A program made the position numbers and the translations under genes. From assembly GCA_001542995.1 (NCBI GenBank), contig LFLA01000012.1, positions 62,001 to 126,000 of the forward strand: a stretch of 64,000 bases of DNA, in the 5' to 3' direction. The notes under the pieces were generated by a model that ran no database searches, was not told the origin of the DNA, and saw only the letters and a program-made list of their open reading frames with translations. Shown piece by piece: positions 44,713-53,830 of this stretch. Origin of the DNA: Nitrospina sp. LS_NOB. Lineage in GTDB: Bacteria > Nitrospinota > Nitrospinia > Nitrospinales > VA-1. Within the stretch, counting starts at the first letter, position 1, and each line of letters begins with the position of its first letter.

Positions 44713-46797
44713 TCACTCATAACTCAATAGTTTCACCAATTCTTCTGCAGAATGGACGGGAGAGAGGCAGGTTCCTTGTCGACAGACATAAGCGGTGCCT
44801 TTTCCTTTCACCAGTTTCCGGTCTTTTAACAGAGGGATTGATTTCCCGGTGTTTTCAATTTCGTCCTCATAGGCGAAGGCAAAAACTGCGTTCGGATAAA
44901 ACCCTTTACGCAGGGTATCGAGCAGTTCCTGTGTGGCGGGGTCATTTCTTTTTCCCACCACGGCAACCTCTTTGAGTCCGCCAAGATATAAATGCAGAGC
45001 TTGGAGCATGAAGGCCGAGTTGAGGCCATACTCCATCAGTTCGTCATTAAAACTTAAAAATATTTTTTCTGCCTTTTGAGACAGGGCGGGGTCGGCCAGA
45101 TAGGCGGAAAGCCGCAGTAGGGATAGGGCCGCGTTGCTGTTTCCGGCAGGTTCTACCCCATCGTAGCCGCTGATTTGCCGCACCAACAACTCCTCCCCGT
45201 CGCTCGCCGTCTCGTGAAACGTGCCGTTTTCATTGTAGAATTTGTCCTCCACCCTCTGCATTAGTTCGCGAGCGGTTTGAATATAATGGGGTTCATAAGT
45301 GGCTTCATACAAGTCCATGCAGGCTGTGGTAGTGGCGGTGTAATCGCAAAGGTAGCCGTCATAGCGAGCTTCTCCATCGCGATAGCGCCGCAGGATTTTT
45401 CCTTCAGGCGTGCGTAACCGGGTGAGAATAAACTCCATGGCGCGTGCAGATTTCTGTATCCGATCTGCATCGTCCAGCACCCTTCCTGTTTTTGCCATGG
45501 CGCTGATCATCAGGGCATTCCAGGAAGTGAGAATCTTGTCATCGAGCAGAGGGCGGATGCGCCGACTGCGAACTTCAAGAAGCTTTTCCCGGGCGGTTTC
45601 AAGTTCGGCCCTGGCATCGGTCTCCTGCATACCCACTTCTTTGGCGACAGTTTCCGGTCCCCGGGTGACATTTAAAATATTTTTGCCTTCAAAGTTTCCT
45701 TCAGGGGTGATGTTGAAATAAGGAATCGCCACGCTTGCGGTTTTTCTTCCGAGAATTTTTTCGACTTCCTCCTGAGTCCACACATAAAATTTGCCTTCAA
45801 CCCCTTCGCTGTCGGCATCTTCAGCGCTGAAGAAGGCACCTTCTTCGGAAGTCATATCCCGGTCAATATATTGCAAAAGGTCGTTGGCAAACTCGGCGAA
45901 CTCTTTTTTACCGGAGACCTGATAGGTTTCAATCAAAGCGGTGGTGAACAGGGCGTTGTCATAAAGCATTTTTTCGAAATGCGGCACCAGCCATTTGTAA
46001 TCCGTGCTGTAACGCGAAAGCCCCCCACCGATCTGGTCATAAATTCCGCCGAACTTCATGGCCTTGAGCGTATTTTCTGTCATCGTCAGGCTATTGGCGT
46101 GTCCCGTGCGGTGGTATTGCCGGAGCAGGAGTGACAGGCCCATCGAAGGCGGAAATTTATTTTGCTGTTGAAACTGAAAGCCGTGGTTGAGCCGGTCATA
46201 ATGTTTTTCAAATAGCTCGACGGTTTTGTCTTCCCCGGCGAAGTCCAAATCGTCCGGCTCGGCGGAGCTTGGTTCGCGGGTGGAAGATTGGCGGATATAG
46301 TCCACCAGGGCTTTAGTCTGCTTGCCAATTTTGTCCTGCTCGTTTTTCCAGGTATTGATGAGAAATTGCAGGACTTCCAGGAAAGAGGGTAAGTTATGGC
46401 GGCGCTCAGGCGGGAAATAAGTGCCGCCGTAGAAAGGGATCGCGTCCGGTGTCAGAAATACATTGAGCGGCCAGCCACCCTGCTGGCCTAAAGCCTGCAC
46501 CGCTTGCATGTAGATGCTGTCGACATCCGGTCTCTCTTCGCGATCCACCTTGATGCTGACGAAACTTTCATTGAGCACTGCCGCCAGAACCGGGTCTTCA
46601 AACGATTCATTTTCCATCACATGGCACCAGTGGCAAGTGGCATAGCCGATGCTCACCAGAACTGGCAGGTTTTTTTCCTTGGCGATCTTGAACGGTTCGT
46701 CGCCCCACGGATGCCAGTTAACCGGATTGTGTGCGTGTTGCAGAAGATAAGGACTTTTTTCTGTTATGAGTAAATTTGTGTAGGTGTGTTCAACCAT
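44713..46797 (-). CDS. Thioredoxin-domain-containing DUF255 protein (YyaL/SPATA20 family)
   Basis: A 694-residue protein of the DUF255/YyaL family. The N-terminal thioredoxin-like domain starts [21 protein letters not shown]-like and has [15 protein letters not shown] (about 55-69, C-x-x-C), then [13 protein letters not shown] and [12 protein letters not shown]. The middle and C-terminal parts form an (alpha/alpha)6-type fold ([18 protein letters not shown]-like: [24 protein letters not shown]). Length fits the family (about 650-720). Biochemical function is not settled. It is followed downstream by bioB and preceded by aroA, 24 bases away, so the genes may be cotranscribed. Confidence 0.9.
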   Translation of the reverse strand: MVEHTYTNLLITEKSPYLLQHAHNPVNWHPWGDEPFKIAKEKNLPVLVSIGYATCHWCHVMENESFEDPVLAAVLNESFVSIKVDREERPDVDSIYMQAVQALGQQGGWPLNVFLTPDAIPFYGGTYFPPERRHNLPSFLEVLQFLINTWKNEQDKIGKQTKALVDYIRQSSTREPSSAEPDDLDFAGEDKTVELFEKHYDRLNHGFQFQQQNKFPPSMGLSLLLRQYHRTGHANSLTMTENTLKAMKFGGIYDQIGGGLSRYSTDYKWLVPHFEKMLYDNALFTTALIETYQVSGKKEFAEFANDLLQYIDRDMTSEEGAFFSAEDADSEGVEGKFYVWTQEEVEKILGRKTASVAIPYFNITPEGNFEGKNILNVTRGPETVAKEVGMQETDARAELETAREKLLEVRSRRIRPLLDDKILTSWNALMISAMAKTGRVLDDADRIQKSARAMEFILTRLRTPEGKILRRYRDGEARYDGYLCDYTATTTACMDLYEATYEPHYIQTARELMQRVEDKFYNENGTFHETASDGEELLVRQISGYDGVEPAGNSNAALSLLRLSAYLADPALSQKAEKIFLSFNDELMEYGLNSAFMLQALHLYLGGLKEVAVVGKRNDPATQELLDTLRKGFYPNAVFAFAYEDEIENTGKSIPLLKDRKLVKGKGTAYVCRQGTCLSPVHSAEELVKLLSYE

Positions 46798-46821
46798 TTC
46801 TTTGTTGTGGGATTGTTTTTT

Positions 46822-48075
46822 CTAAAGCTCTTCAAAGCGTTGGAAAAAATCCGGAAACGATTTTTCCACGCAAGTGGGATTTTTGATACGGACTCCCGGT
46901 ATTTTTAATCCGGCCACCGCGAAGCTCATGGCCATGCGGTGGTCGTTATAAGTTTCGATTTCGGCGCCCGAATAATCTCCCGGTTTTACGATGAGGGTGT
47001 CTTCTCCGGCCTCAACCTCCGCGCCCAGACGGGTTAATTCTGCCGCCAGTGCAGAGATGCGGTCGGTTTCTTTGATCCTGAGGTTGCCGATCCCCCGAAT
47101 CACGGTTTCCCCTTTGGCGAATAGAGCTGTTACAGCCAAGGTCTGCACGGCATCCGGCATATTATTCATATTGATGGTGATTCCCCTCAAGGGGTTTCCT
47201 TTTATATGCAGGGTGTTGGCTTTTTTTTCTACCTGGCACCCCATTTTTTCCAGAACCGAAGTGAATTGCGCATCTCCCTGAACACTGTCGGGATTGATAT
47301 CGGTGAGGGTCACTTCTCCGCCAGTCACTGCCGCCGCCGCCAGAAAATAAGAGGCGCTCGACCAGTCGCTTTCCACCCGGTAGGTCTGGGGTTTATAGCG
47401 GTCTCCGGCTTTGATTTTGAAACGTTGATAACTCTCATTTATAACATGGACGCCGAAGGCCTTCATGATGTCGAGGGTAATGTCGGCATAAGATTTGGAA
47501 GTGAGGTCCCCCTGGATATGAACGCAGGTGTCGTTTTTGAAATAAGGCGCTGAAAGTAAAATGGAAGTGAGATATTGACTGCTTTTGTCACCGGCGAGTT
47601 TGATCTCTCCTCCCGGTACTTCTCCGCCTGCAATATCTATCGGCGGGCAGCCGTTGCCATTAGCCGATACCGCCTGGACCCCCATTTGCGTGAGACAATC
47701 CAGAAGGTCTGCCAGAGGCCTTTTGTGCATGCGTTCATCACCGTCGAGCCGGGTTTTTCCTGGTGCCAAGGCAGAAAAGGTTGTGAGAAACCGCATGGTG
47801 GTTCCTGCGTTGCCGATAAAAATATCTTCGCCGGGTGCGGAAAGTTTTCCACCTGTTCCGGAAACGATAAAGGCTTCTTTTTCTTCCTGAACCGGAATTC
47901 CGAAGGCTTTAAGAGCGCGAATCATGTATTTCGTGTCATCGCTCACCAGTGGTTTTTCTAACCGGCATTCTCCATCGGTGAGTCCAGCGATCAGCAATGC
48001 CCGGTTGGTATAACTTTTAGAGCCGGGAAGGGTGACAGTCGCTTTAAGATTCTGTACAGGCTTAATTTCTATCAA
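46822..48075 (-). CDS. aroA: EPSP synthase (3-phosphoshikimate 1-carboxyvinyltransferase)
   Basis: Shikimate-pathway enzyme AroA. N-terminal LPGSKSYTNRALLIAGLTDG binds shikimate phosphate (Lys and Ser in G-S-K-S). GNAGTTMRFLTTFSAL contains the conserved G-N-A-G-T block. RIKETDRISALAAELTRLGA holds the R-x-K-E-T-D-R motif, and NDHRMAMSFAVAGL the N-D-H-R-M block. About 417 residues from TTG at 48075, which gives the family N-terminus (IEIKPVQNLKATVTLPGSK); the longer ATG start at 48144 adds an unrelated stretch. A C-T substitution making YTNR from VSNR is seen in some bacterial enzymes. Confidence 0.95.
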   Translation of the reverse strand: MIEIKPVQNLKATVTLPGSKSYTNRALLIAGLTDGECRLEKPLVSDDTKYMIRALKAFGIPVQEEKEAFIVSGTGGKLSAPGEDIFIGNAGTTMRFLTTFSALAPGKTRLDGDERMHKRPLADLLDCLTQMGVQAVSANGNGCPPIDIAGGEVPGGEIKLAGDKSSQYLTSILLSAPYFKNDTCVHIQGDLTSKSYADITLDIMKAFGVHVINESYQRFKIKAGDRYKPQTYRVESDWSSASYFLAAAAVTGGEVTLTDINPDSVQGDAQFTSVLEKMGCQVEKKANTLHIKGNPLRGITINMNNMPDAVQTLAVTALFAKGETVIRGIGNLRIKETDRISALAAELTRLGAEVEAGEDTLIVKPGDYSGAEIETYNDHRMAMSFAVAGLKIPGVRIKNPTCVEKSFPDFFQRFEEL

Positions 48076-48175
48076 GGTCTGAAAAAAATGGGGGTTTAAA
48101 GTAAGGAAATATACCACAAGGCTACGCCTTGAAGAAATGAGCAATGATTTTATCTAGTGAACAAATAGTTATCGC

Positions 48176-48330
48176 AATATAAAGGGTATTGCCAGTTGCC
48201 CCCACGGCTAGTGGCCCCCTGACGGGGGGAAGTAATGGCCAAGAGCCCATTAAGCCGAGATAACCACCAGCCAGCCAAATAAAGCCATTGCTAGTTGTCA
48301 GCGGCGACTCGCCGCCGGTTGTTTAGATTG
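48176..48330 (-). repeat. Mosaic intergenic repeat copy (longest)
   Basis: Upstream of aroA and of the plus-strand gene at 48419. Contains, on plus, ATTGCCAGTTGCCCCCACGG CTAGTGG, then CCCATTAAGCCGAGATAA, then ATTGCTAGTTGTCAG and a GCGGCGACTCGCCGC hairpin. It is the only large copy here without a gene stop at its CACTAG end. Pieces match 37.8, 41.5, 48.7, 49.4, 52.1 and 55.8 kb. Confidence 0.75.
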
Positions 48331-48418
48331 GGGGATTCTGATATGATCGGATTTTCTAAAGGGGTTCGGTTCAATTATCTTTATGTATTTAAAGGCTCTT
48401 TAGCAGTGGGGTGTGGGT

Positions 48419-48712
48419 ATGGCCGAGAATGAAAAAGAATCCTTATGGTACCGTTTGTGGGATCACAGGCCACTGAAAGAGAAACAGCGTCTGCGGTCGT
48501 TTGTCCCTTATATCCTCTATGGGATCGCAGTTTTTTACGGGATCATTTATTTGTCCATTCTCAATACCATCAACCGGGAGAGGACCGGGACCACCGTTAA
48601 AACCTGGTTTGGCGGAGATAGCCAGGAAATCATCGACGCCAGAGTAAAAGAAGAACGGGAAATTAAAGAAAGTTTTAAAGCTCTGCGCAAACGCGTCTCC
48701 GGCGGCCACTAG
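48419..48712 (+). CDS. Small bitopic membrane protein, unknown function
   Basis: A 97-residue protein that I do not recognise. A charged N-terminus (ENEKESLWYRLWDHRPLKEKQRL) precedes one membrane helix (about 31-48, FVPYILYGIAVFYGIIYL). A charged cytoplasmic or periplasmic tail (VKEEREIKESFKALRKRV) ends SGGH. The stop codon TAG lies in the CCACTAG end of a mosaic repeat. ATG at 48419 is chosen over a GTG six bases before. It is co-oriented with the DUF4149-like gene downstream. Confidence 0.65.
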   Translation: MAENEKESLWYRLWDHRPLKEKQRLRSFVPYILYGIAVFYGIIYLSILNTINRERTGTTVKTWFGGDSQEIIDARVKEEREIKESFKALRKRVSGGH

Positions 48713-48790
48713 CCCCGGCGAGCCGCCGGTTGCAACGGGCAATGGCTTTATTCTGCTAGCAAAAAGTTAACTCGGCTGAAAAAGCCATAG
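48706..48790 (+). repeat. Mosaic intergenic repeat copy, supplies a stop codon
   Basis: Starts CCACTAGCCCCGGCGAGCCG; its TAG is the stop codon of the small membrane protein gene. Has a CCGGCG-A-GCCGCCGG imperfect hairpin, GGGCAATGGCTTTATT and CTCGGCTGAAAAAGCC. Related to 48.2 and 52.1 kb copies. Confidence 0.75.
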
Positions 48791-48809
48791 CACTTAATCA
48801 ATATTTGAT

Positions 48810-49358
48810 ATGAAACGTTTAGTATTTATTTCTAACTGGTTTTACCTGTTTTCTCTCTGCCTATGGGTCGGTGGGATGTTCCTGTTGGGCATTCTGGTGG
48901 AAATCATGGTGCGGATTAATTTGAAGGACCAGCCACAGGTAGCCAGTACCATCATGAACAAAGTCATGGATGTTTTCAATGTCCATATCATTTATACCTG
49001 CATCACATTTATGGTTTTGGCTGAGGTGATCAAGTTTCTTGTGGCCAGATACAGTTCTGCCGGTTATGAACCGCAAGTGGTGACGAAGCGAAAATATACC
49101 CGTGAAGTGTGCCTGGCGGTCATGATTGTTCTGGCTTTGTATATTGGTAGCGTTCTCAGGCCAGAGATGCACGCCATGGACCAACTCAAGAAAGCCAATC
49201 CTGCCGACCAGAGACTGCAAATCCAATTTGACCGTTTCCATTCCAAGCTGACCTGGATCTATACAGTAAATATGATTCTGGGTCTGAGCTTGTTCTATAT
49301 TAACGGCAAGGAGATGGCCCGCTTCCGGGCTACTGGGCGTGAGGCCGATGAGCAATAG
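48810..49358 (+). CDS. DUF4149-like integral membrane protein
   Basis: A 182-residue membrane protein with four predicted helices: about 9-30 (WFYLFSLCLWVGGMFLLGIL), 53-73 (VHIIYTCITFMVLAEVIKFL), 95-112 (VCLAVMIVLALYIGSVL) and 150-164 (IYTVNMILGLSLFYI). The layout and the conserved LRPEMHAM / FDRFHSKLTWIYTVN patches fit DUF4149 proteins. Function is unknown. Its stop lies at the edge of another repeat copy. It sits in a run of small plus-strand genes before the SUMF1-like gene. Confidence 0.75.
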   Translation: MKRLVFISNWFYLFSLCLWVGGMFLLGILVEIMVRINLKDQPQVASTIMNKVMDVFNVHIIYTCITFMVLAEVIKFLVARYSSAGYEPQVVTKRKYTREVCLAVMIVLALYIGSVLRPEMHAMDQLKKANPADQRLQIQFDRFHSKLTWIYTVNMILGLSLFYINGKEMARFRATGREADEQ

Positions 49359-49490
49359 CTTTTTATTGCTGACAACCGTGTCCTCGGCTCCAGGAGCCAT
49401 TGCCCAATTTACCCCTCCCAGGGGAATGGGCCGAGAGGCCGATTGAGGGCATGATAAAGATATTGCAAGTTACCAGCGGAGGTTCTCCGC
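49350..49490 (+). repeat. Mosaic intergenic repeat copy overlapping a gene start
   Basis: Includes GAGCAATAGCTTTTTATTGC, CTCCAGGAGCCATTGCCC, GGGCCGAGAGGCCGATT and AAGATATTGCAAGTTACCAG followed by a GCGGAGGTTCTCCGC hairpin. The last two modules are nearly identical to those at 52.15 kb. The start region of the SUMF1-domain gene (49451) is made of this repeat. Confidence 0.75.
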
Positions 49491-50422
49491 TTAAGTGGGT
49501 GTTGGTATTTTCTGCTTTTTTTCTTTATGGAGTTTCTTCTGCTCAGGCTAAGCATGCTGGTGTGGAGCATGATGAGTCTGGAGAATCCAAAACTTCCATC
49601 CCCCGAGCCGATCCCGATGACGTTTTAAATATGGCCTTCATTCAAGCTGGTAAATTTGTCCGGGGTTCCAACTTTAAAGAGAACAAGGCAGCTTTTAAAA
49701 TGTGCCGCAAATATGATAAGTCCTGCAAGCTCTGGTGGTTCTCCGATGAGTACTCAGAGAAACTGGTGATGTTGGACAATTACTGGATAGATATATATGA
49801 AGTGACCAATGAAAAATATTTGGAGTTTGTCAAAGCCACCGGGCACCCTCCTGCTTTGGATGATTCCTGTAGCACCGATGCGTGCCGAAAAGGAAACTTG
49901 TGGAAAGGAGCATCTTTTCCTCGGGTGATCCGTAAGCAACCTGTTACACAGATAAGCTGGTATGATGCGAAGGCCTACTGCATATGGCGGAGCAAGCGTC
50001 TGCCTACGGAAGCGGAGTGGGAAAAAGCCGCCCGCGGTCCCGCTGGGAGCATGTACCCATGGGGCAAGGCCTCCCCCAAGGGCCGGGCCACCTTTAATCG
50101 AAAATGGAAGGGGGTTCACACCATGACTAATGTTGGCAGTTACCCTACCGGAGTCTCCCTTTATGGACTGCATGATATGGCGGGAAATGTCTGGGAATGG
50201 GTGGGCGACTGGTATCACCGGACCTATTACACCCGAGGCACTAAGAATAATCCCAAGGGCAATACTGAAGGCGAGTTTAAGACCCTTCGCGGTGGATCTT
50301 GGGTCAATTTTCCCGATTCCTTGCGGAGCGCGTTTCGCAGGTGGAGTCGGCCCGATGTCCGGTTCAACGATACCGGTTTTCGTTGTGCCAGGTCCGCATC
50401 CCCTGATTATGTATTCAAATAA
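49451..50422 (+). CDS. SUMF1/formylglycine-generating-enzyme-like exported protein
   Basis: An exported or membrane-anchored protein with an FGE-sulfatase (SUMF1) domain. The signal segment is WVLVFSAFFLYGVSSAQA (about residues 16-33 from ATG 49451). The fold landmarks are VMLDNYWIDIYEVTNEKYLE, PVTQISWYDAKAYCIWRSKR then LPTEAEWEKAARG, GLHDMAGNVWEWVGDWY and TLRGGSWVN ... NDTGFRCARS. Many such proteins lack sulfatase-activating function and act as lectin-like or structural domains. The start is doubtful: ATG 49451 and an earlier TTG both lie inside a repeat element. Its stop is six bases before thyX-like ATG. Confidence 0.82.
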   Translation: MIKILQVTSGGSPLKWVLVFSAFFLYGVSSAQAKHAGVEHDESGESKTSIPRADPDDVLNMAFIQAGKFVRGSNFKENKAAFKMCRKYDKSCKLWWFSDEYSEKLVMLDNYWIDIYEVTNEKYLEFVKATGHPPALDDSCSTDACRKGNLWKGASFPRVIRKQPVTQISWYDAKAYCIWRSKRLPTEAEWEKAARGPAGSMYPWGKASPKGRATFNRKWKGVHTMTNVGSYPTGVSLYGLHDMAGNVWEWVGDWYHRTYYTRGTKNNPKGNTEGEFKTLRGGSWVNFPDSLRSAFRRWSRPDVRFNDTGFRCARSASPDYVFK

Positions 50423-50428
50423 CCATTT

Positions 50429-52099
50429 ATGACTGATAAACCAAAACGATCTGATGAGTTGACCGACCGGGAACGGGAGTTGTTAAGACCCTATGTCTCG
50501 GATGTCGATGCAAATGTGTTTGCCTTGGAGAACCTGAATCCGGAAGTGATCGGTGGAGCTCTGGCCCGTTACAGCCGGGCTCCGACCGGATTCAAGGAAA
50601 CGGTCGTGCGCGAGTTTTTGAATCCGGATGGCAGTCCCAACGATGTCAAGGGCTCCCAAATGATCGACCGTGTGGTCAACAAGTTTGGCGATGAATCTGT
50701 CGCCGAGTTGGCGGTTGCTCCCTTGTGCATAGAAGAAATCTCCAACCTGATGACCAAGGTCATCGAAGATTGCAGGATAGGTGGTTCGCCCATCGAAGAG
50801 TCGACCCGCTATGTTCTCTACGATGCCAAAAAGAATGGACGCTGGCGTTATGTGTGTCCGAGTAATATCAAGGAGTCCGGACTTGGAAATGCTTTCGTGG
50901 CCAACATGGATTTTCTTTTTGAAACCTATGCGCAGATGGTGGAACCCATGAAGGCGTTGTTTCAAAAGCGCCTGACTCCGGAAGCGTTTGAGATCGAAGT
51001 TGAACGGGATGGCAAGATTCAAAAAGTGGGACGGAAATCCCTTGAAGGGGAGAACGAAATCAAGGCGCATCGAATCGCCTACAATTTCACCATCCGCAGT
51101 GCGGCGTGCGATGTGATCCGCTGTATCCTTCCTGCCTGCACCCAGGCCAATGTCGGGCTGGTGGGAAACGGGCGGTTTTACTCTGGTCTGATTACCAAAC
51201 TGCTGTCGCATGATTTATGCGAAGCGCATGAGCTGGCCGATTCGATTCGAAAAGCCCTCAATACCCAGATCCCCACTTTCATCAAACGGGCCGGACGAAA
51301 TGCCTATGTGGCGGACAATCACCATGCCATGAGGAATTTGTGCCGGGAACTTTTTGCCTCGGTCGAAATCGAAACCTCCGCCGAAGTGGAGTTGCTGGAA
51401 GACAGTCCCGAAGACCAGCGGATCAACCTGCTGTCCAATATGATTTTTCCTTATGTCCAGCATTCTTCCTGCCAGATTCGCGCAATCGTGATGTCTTTGC
51501 CTGAAGAACGCAAAAAACAAATTTTTGCAACCTATATTGGGTCGCGGCAGAGCAAGCGCGACCGCGCCGGCAGGGCGTTGGAATATGGTTATCCCATCCA
51601 ATTTGATATCCTTGCCGGCTTCGCCGAGTACCGCGACTTGCAACGCCACCGCATGCTCACCCAGCAAAGGCAGGACTTGGGCATCGACCTGGGTTATTCG
51701 GTGCCGGAGGAAATTGACGAGATCGGCATGGGTCAGCAGGTGCAGGAATGTTTTGAACGCACCGAGTCCTTGCACCGTGACCTGAAACGGACCGGGATGG
51801 AGCAGGAAGCGCAATATGCCACCCTGTTCAACCACTTCATCCGCTGGAATATGGGAATGAATCTCAGGGAGTTGGGACATTTTGTTGAACTGCGCACCCA
51901 GAAGGCCGGTCACCCCAAATACCGGCGCACGGCGCAAATGATGGCAAGGCTCTACCTCAAACGCCATCCGGAGATGGAACCGGTCCTCAAATTCGTTGAC
52001 TACAACGACTACGATGGTGGCATCACCCGCGCGGATCAAGAAGCCCGCACGGCCCGCAAAAGCCTCGCCTCCAACCTCTTCGACGACCAAGACTGCTAG
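50429..52099 (+). CDS. Long two-domain ThyX-like protein
   Basis: A 556-residue protein with two halves related to FAD-dependent thymidylate synthase ThyX. First half: ARYSRAPTGFKETVVREFLN, GDESVAELAVAPLCIEEISN and SPIEESTRYVLYD. Second half: MIFPYVQHSSCQIRAIVMSL, QRHRMLTQQRQDLG and ELGHFVELRTQKAGHPKYRR. Classical ThyX is about 210-310 residues with the motif R-H-R-x7-S. Here R-H-R is present (MLTQQRQ then Asp), but the Ser is not at the expected place. It may be a double-domain ThyX paralogue, and whether it makes dTMP cannot be decided. No thyA in the window. The stop is joined to a mosaic repeat. Confidence 0.78.
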   Translation: MTDKPKRSDELTDRERELLRPYVSDVDANVFALENLNPEVIGGALARYSRAPTGFKETVVREFLNPDGSPNDVKGSQMIDRVVNKFGDESVAELAVAPLCIEEISNLMTKVIEDCRIGGSPIEESTRYVLYDAKKNGRWRYVCPSNIKESGLGNAFVANMDFLFETYAQMVEPMKALFQKRLTPEAFEIEVERDGKIQKVGRKSLEGENEIKAHRIAYNFTIRSAACDVIRCILPACTQANVGLVGNGRFYSGLITKLLSHDLCEAHELADSIRKALNTQIPTFIKRAGRNAYVADNHHAMRNLCRELFASVEIETSAEVELLEDSPEDQRINLLSNMIFPYVQHSSCQIRAIVMSLPEERKKQIFATYIGSRQSKRDRAGRALEYGYPIQFDILAGFAEYRDLQRHRMLTQQRQDLGIDLGYSVPEEIDEIGMGQQVQECFERTESLHRDLKRTGMEQEAQYATLFNHFIRWNMGMNLRELGHFVELRTQKAGHPKYRRTAQMMARLYLKRHPEMEPVLKFVDYNDYDGGITRADQEARTARKSLASNLFDDQDC

Positions 52100-52192
52100 G
52101 CGCAGGGCCAATGAGCAATGGCTTTATTGAGCCGAGAAGCCGATTTGGCGCAATAGAAGATATTGCAAGTTACCAGTGGAAGTACTCCACGA
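52097..52192 (+). repeat. Mosaic intergenic repeat copy after thyX-like gene
   Basis: Begins TAGGCGCAGGGCC at the thyX-like stop codon, then ATGAGCAATGGCTTTATTGA, GCCGAGAAGCCGATT and AGATATTGCAAGTTACCAG with a GTGGAAGTACTCCAC hairpin. Compared with 49.47 kb, the stem has a compensatory change (GCGGA/TCCGC to GTGGA/TCCAC). Confidence 0.75.
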
Positions 52193-52277
52193 GATTTTTA
52201 GAAAAATTTGTCATTTTATGGTAGGCTTATGCCCTTTATTATTCCCCCCAACCATTCTTGAATGAGAGATCAAAGCG

Positions 52278-53819
52278 ATGAAAATTGGTGTTCCCAAAGA
52301 AGTTCATGTTGGCGAAAAACGGGTGGCCACCACCCCGGAGGCCGCAAAACAACTTATCAAACTGGGTTTTGAAGTCGCGATTGAGGCAGGTGCCGGTTCG
52401 GCCGCCCATTATTCAGATGCTTCTTACGTCGAAGCGGGTGTAACGGTCGTCAAAAATTCCCATGAGATTTGGACCGAAAGCGATATTATTTTAAAAGTCC
52501 GTGCACCGGAGCTGAATAAAGGAGAAATCGATTTACTGCATGAAAAGCAGATATTGATCACTTTTCTTTGGCCGGCGCAGAATCCGGAGCTGCTCCAGAA
52601 GCTGGCAGAGAAAAAAGTGACGGCTTTGGCGATGGATAGCATCCCGCGCATATCCCGTGCGCAAAAAATGGACGCGCTCAGTTCGATGGCGAACATTGCC
52701 GGATACCGCGCGATTGTTGAAGCTGCCCAGCATTTTGGCAGGTTCTTCACCGGGCAGATCACGGCGGCGGGTAAGATTCCTCCTGCTAAAGTCATGGTGA
52801 TCGGCGCAGGGGTTGCTGGACTCTCTGCCATTGGCGCTGCGAAAAGTATGGGTGCCATTGTGAGGGCTTTTGATACCCGACCGGAAGTGAAAGAACAGGT
52901 CGAGAGTATGGATGCGGAGTTCCTGGAACTCGATTTTGAGGAAGAGGGTTCGGGCACCGGCGGTTACGCAAAAGTGATGAGCAAGGAATTTATTGAAGCG
53001 GAAATGGCGCTCTTCGCGGAACAGGCGAAGGAAGTGGATATCATCATCACCACCGCGCTGATTCCCGGAAAACCAGCGCCGGAACTGATTAAAGAAGAAA
53101 TGGTTGCTTCCATGAAAGATGGGAGCGTGATTGTAGACCTCGCGGCGGAACAAGGAGGTAACTGCAAGCTAAGCCAGGCGAATGAGGTGGTTCAAGCCTA
53201 TGGCGTTTCGATAATCGGTTACACCGATTTGCCCAGCCGTTTGGCGGGACAGTCCAGCCAGTTATATGCAACGAATTTGCGGCATCTTTTAACGGACATG
53301 TGTCCGGAAAAGGATGGCAACGTGATAGTCGATTTTGATGACGAAGTGGTTCGCGGAGCCACAGTTGTTAAGGATGGAGAGATTACCTGGCCGCCACCTG
53401 CACCAAAACTTTCGGCGGCACCCCCAAAGTCAGCTGAAAAACCTGCGGAGCCTGTGAAAATCAAGGAAGAGAAACCCTCGGTGGCGGGCCCATTTATCAC
53501 CTTTGGCGTGGGGGCTTTGGCCTTGCTTGGCTTGGGTTCCGTCGCGCCCACTTCCTTCATGGCCCACTTTACGGTTTTTGTCCTGGCCTGCTTTGTTGGT
53601 TACATGGTCATCTGGAATGTCAAGGCTGCTTTGCATACGCCGCTCATGAGTGTGACCAATGCTATCAGCAGTATCATTATTATTGGCGCTCTTTTGCAGA
53701 TCAGTTCGGAAGAAAAGGTGATCGTGTGGGTGGCCGGATTTGCGGTGCTGATTACATCCATTAATATTGCAGGCGGATTCGGGGTAACACGCCGCATGCT
53801 CGAAATGTTTCGTAGATAG
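52278..53819 (+). CDS. pntA: NAD(P) transhydrogenase subunit alpha
   Basis: Full-length proton-translocating transhydrogenase alpha subunit, 513 residues. Domain I (NAD(H)-binding, alanine dehydrogenase-like) begins [20 protein letters not shown]. The dinucleotide fold [20 protein letters not shown] is near 172-191, followed by [21 protein letters not shown] flexible linker with [11 protein letters not shown] leads to four C-terminal membrane helices (about 402-512). It exchanges hydride between NADH and NADP+ using the proton gradient, giving NADPH for biosynthesis. The next gene, 11 bases on, is pntB. Confidence 0.95.
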   Translation: MKIGVPKEVHVGEKRVATTPEAAKQLIKLGFEVAIEAGAGSAAHYSDASYVEAGVTVVKNSHEIWTESDIILKVRAPELNKGEIDLLHEKQILITFLWPAQNPELLQKLAEKKVTALAMDSIPRISRAQKMDALSSMANIAGYRAIVEAAQHFGRFFTGQITAAGKIPPAKVMVIGAGVAGLSAIGAAKSMGAIVRAFDTRPEVKEQVESMDAEFLELDFEEEGSGTGGYAKVMSKEFIEAEMALFAEQAKEVDIIITTALIPGKPAPELIKEEMVASMKDGSVIVDLAAEQGGNCKLSQANEVVQAYGVSIIGYTDLPSRLAGQSSQLYATNLRHLLTDMCPEKDGNVIVDFDDEVVRGATVVKDGEITWPPPAPKLSAAPPKSAEKPAEPVKIKEEKPSVAGPFITFGVGALALLGLGSVAPTSFMAHFTVFVLACFVGYMVIWNVKAALHTPLMSVTNAISSIIIIGALLQISSEEKVIVWVAGFAVLITSINIAGGFGVTRRMLEMFRR

Positions 53820-53830
53820 GAGGCGAGAAG

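Noticed and set aside
51215-52111. 298-residue minus-strand ORF opposite the thyX-like gene
   Set aside because: It is a mirror reading of a well-conserved plus-strand gene in high-GC codons, with no domain, start signal or operon of its own.
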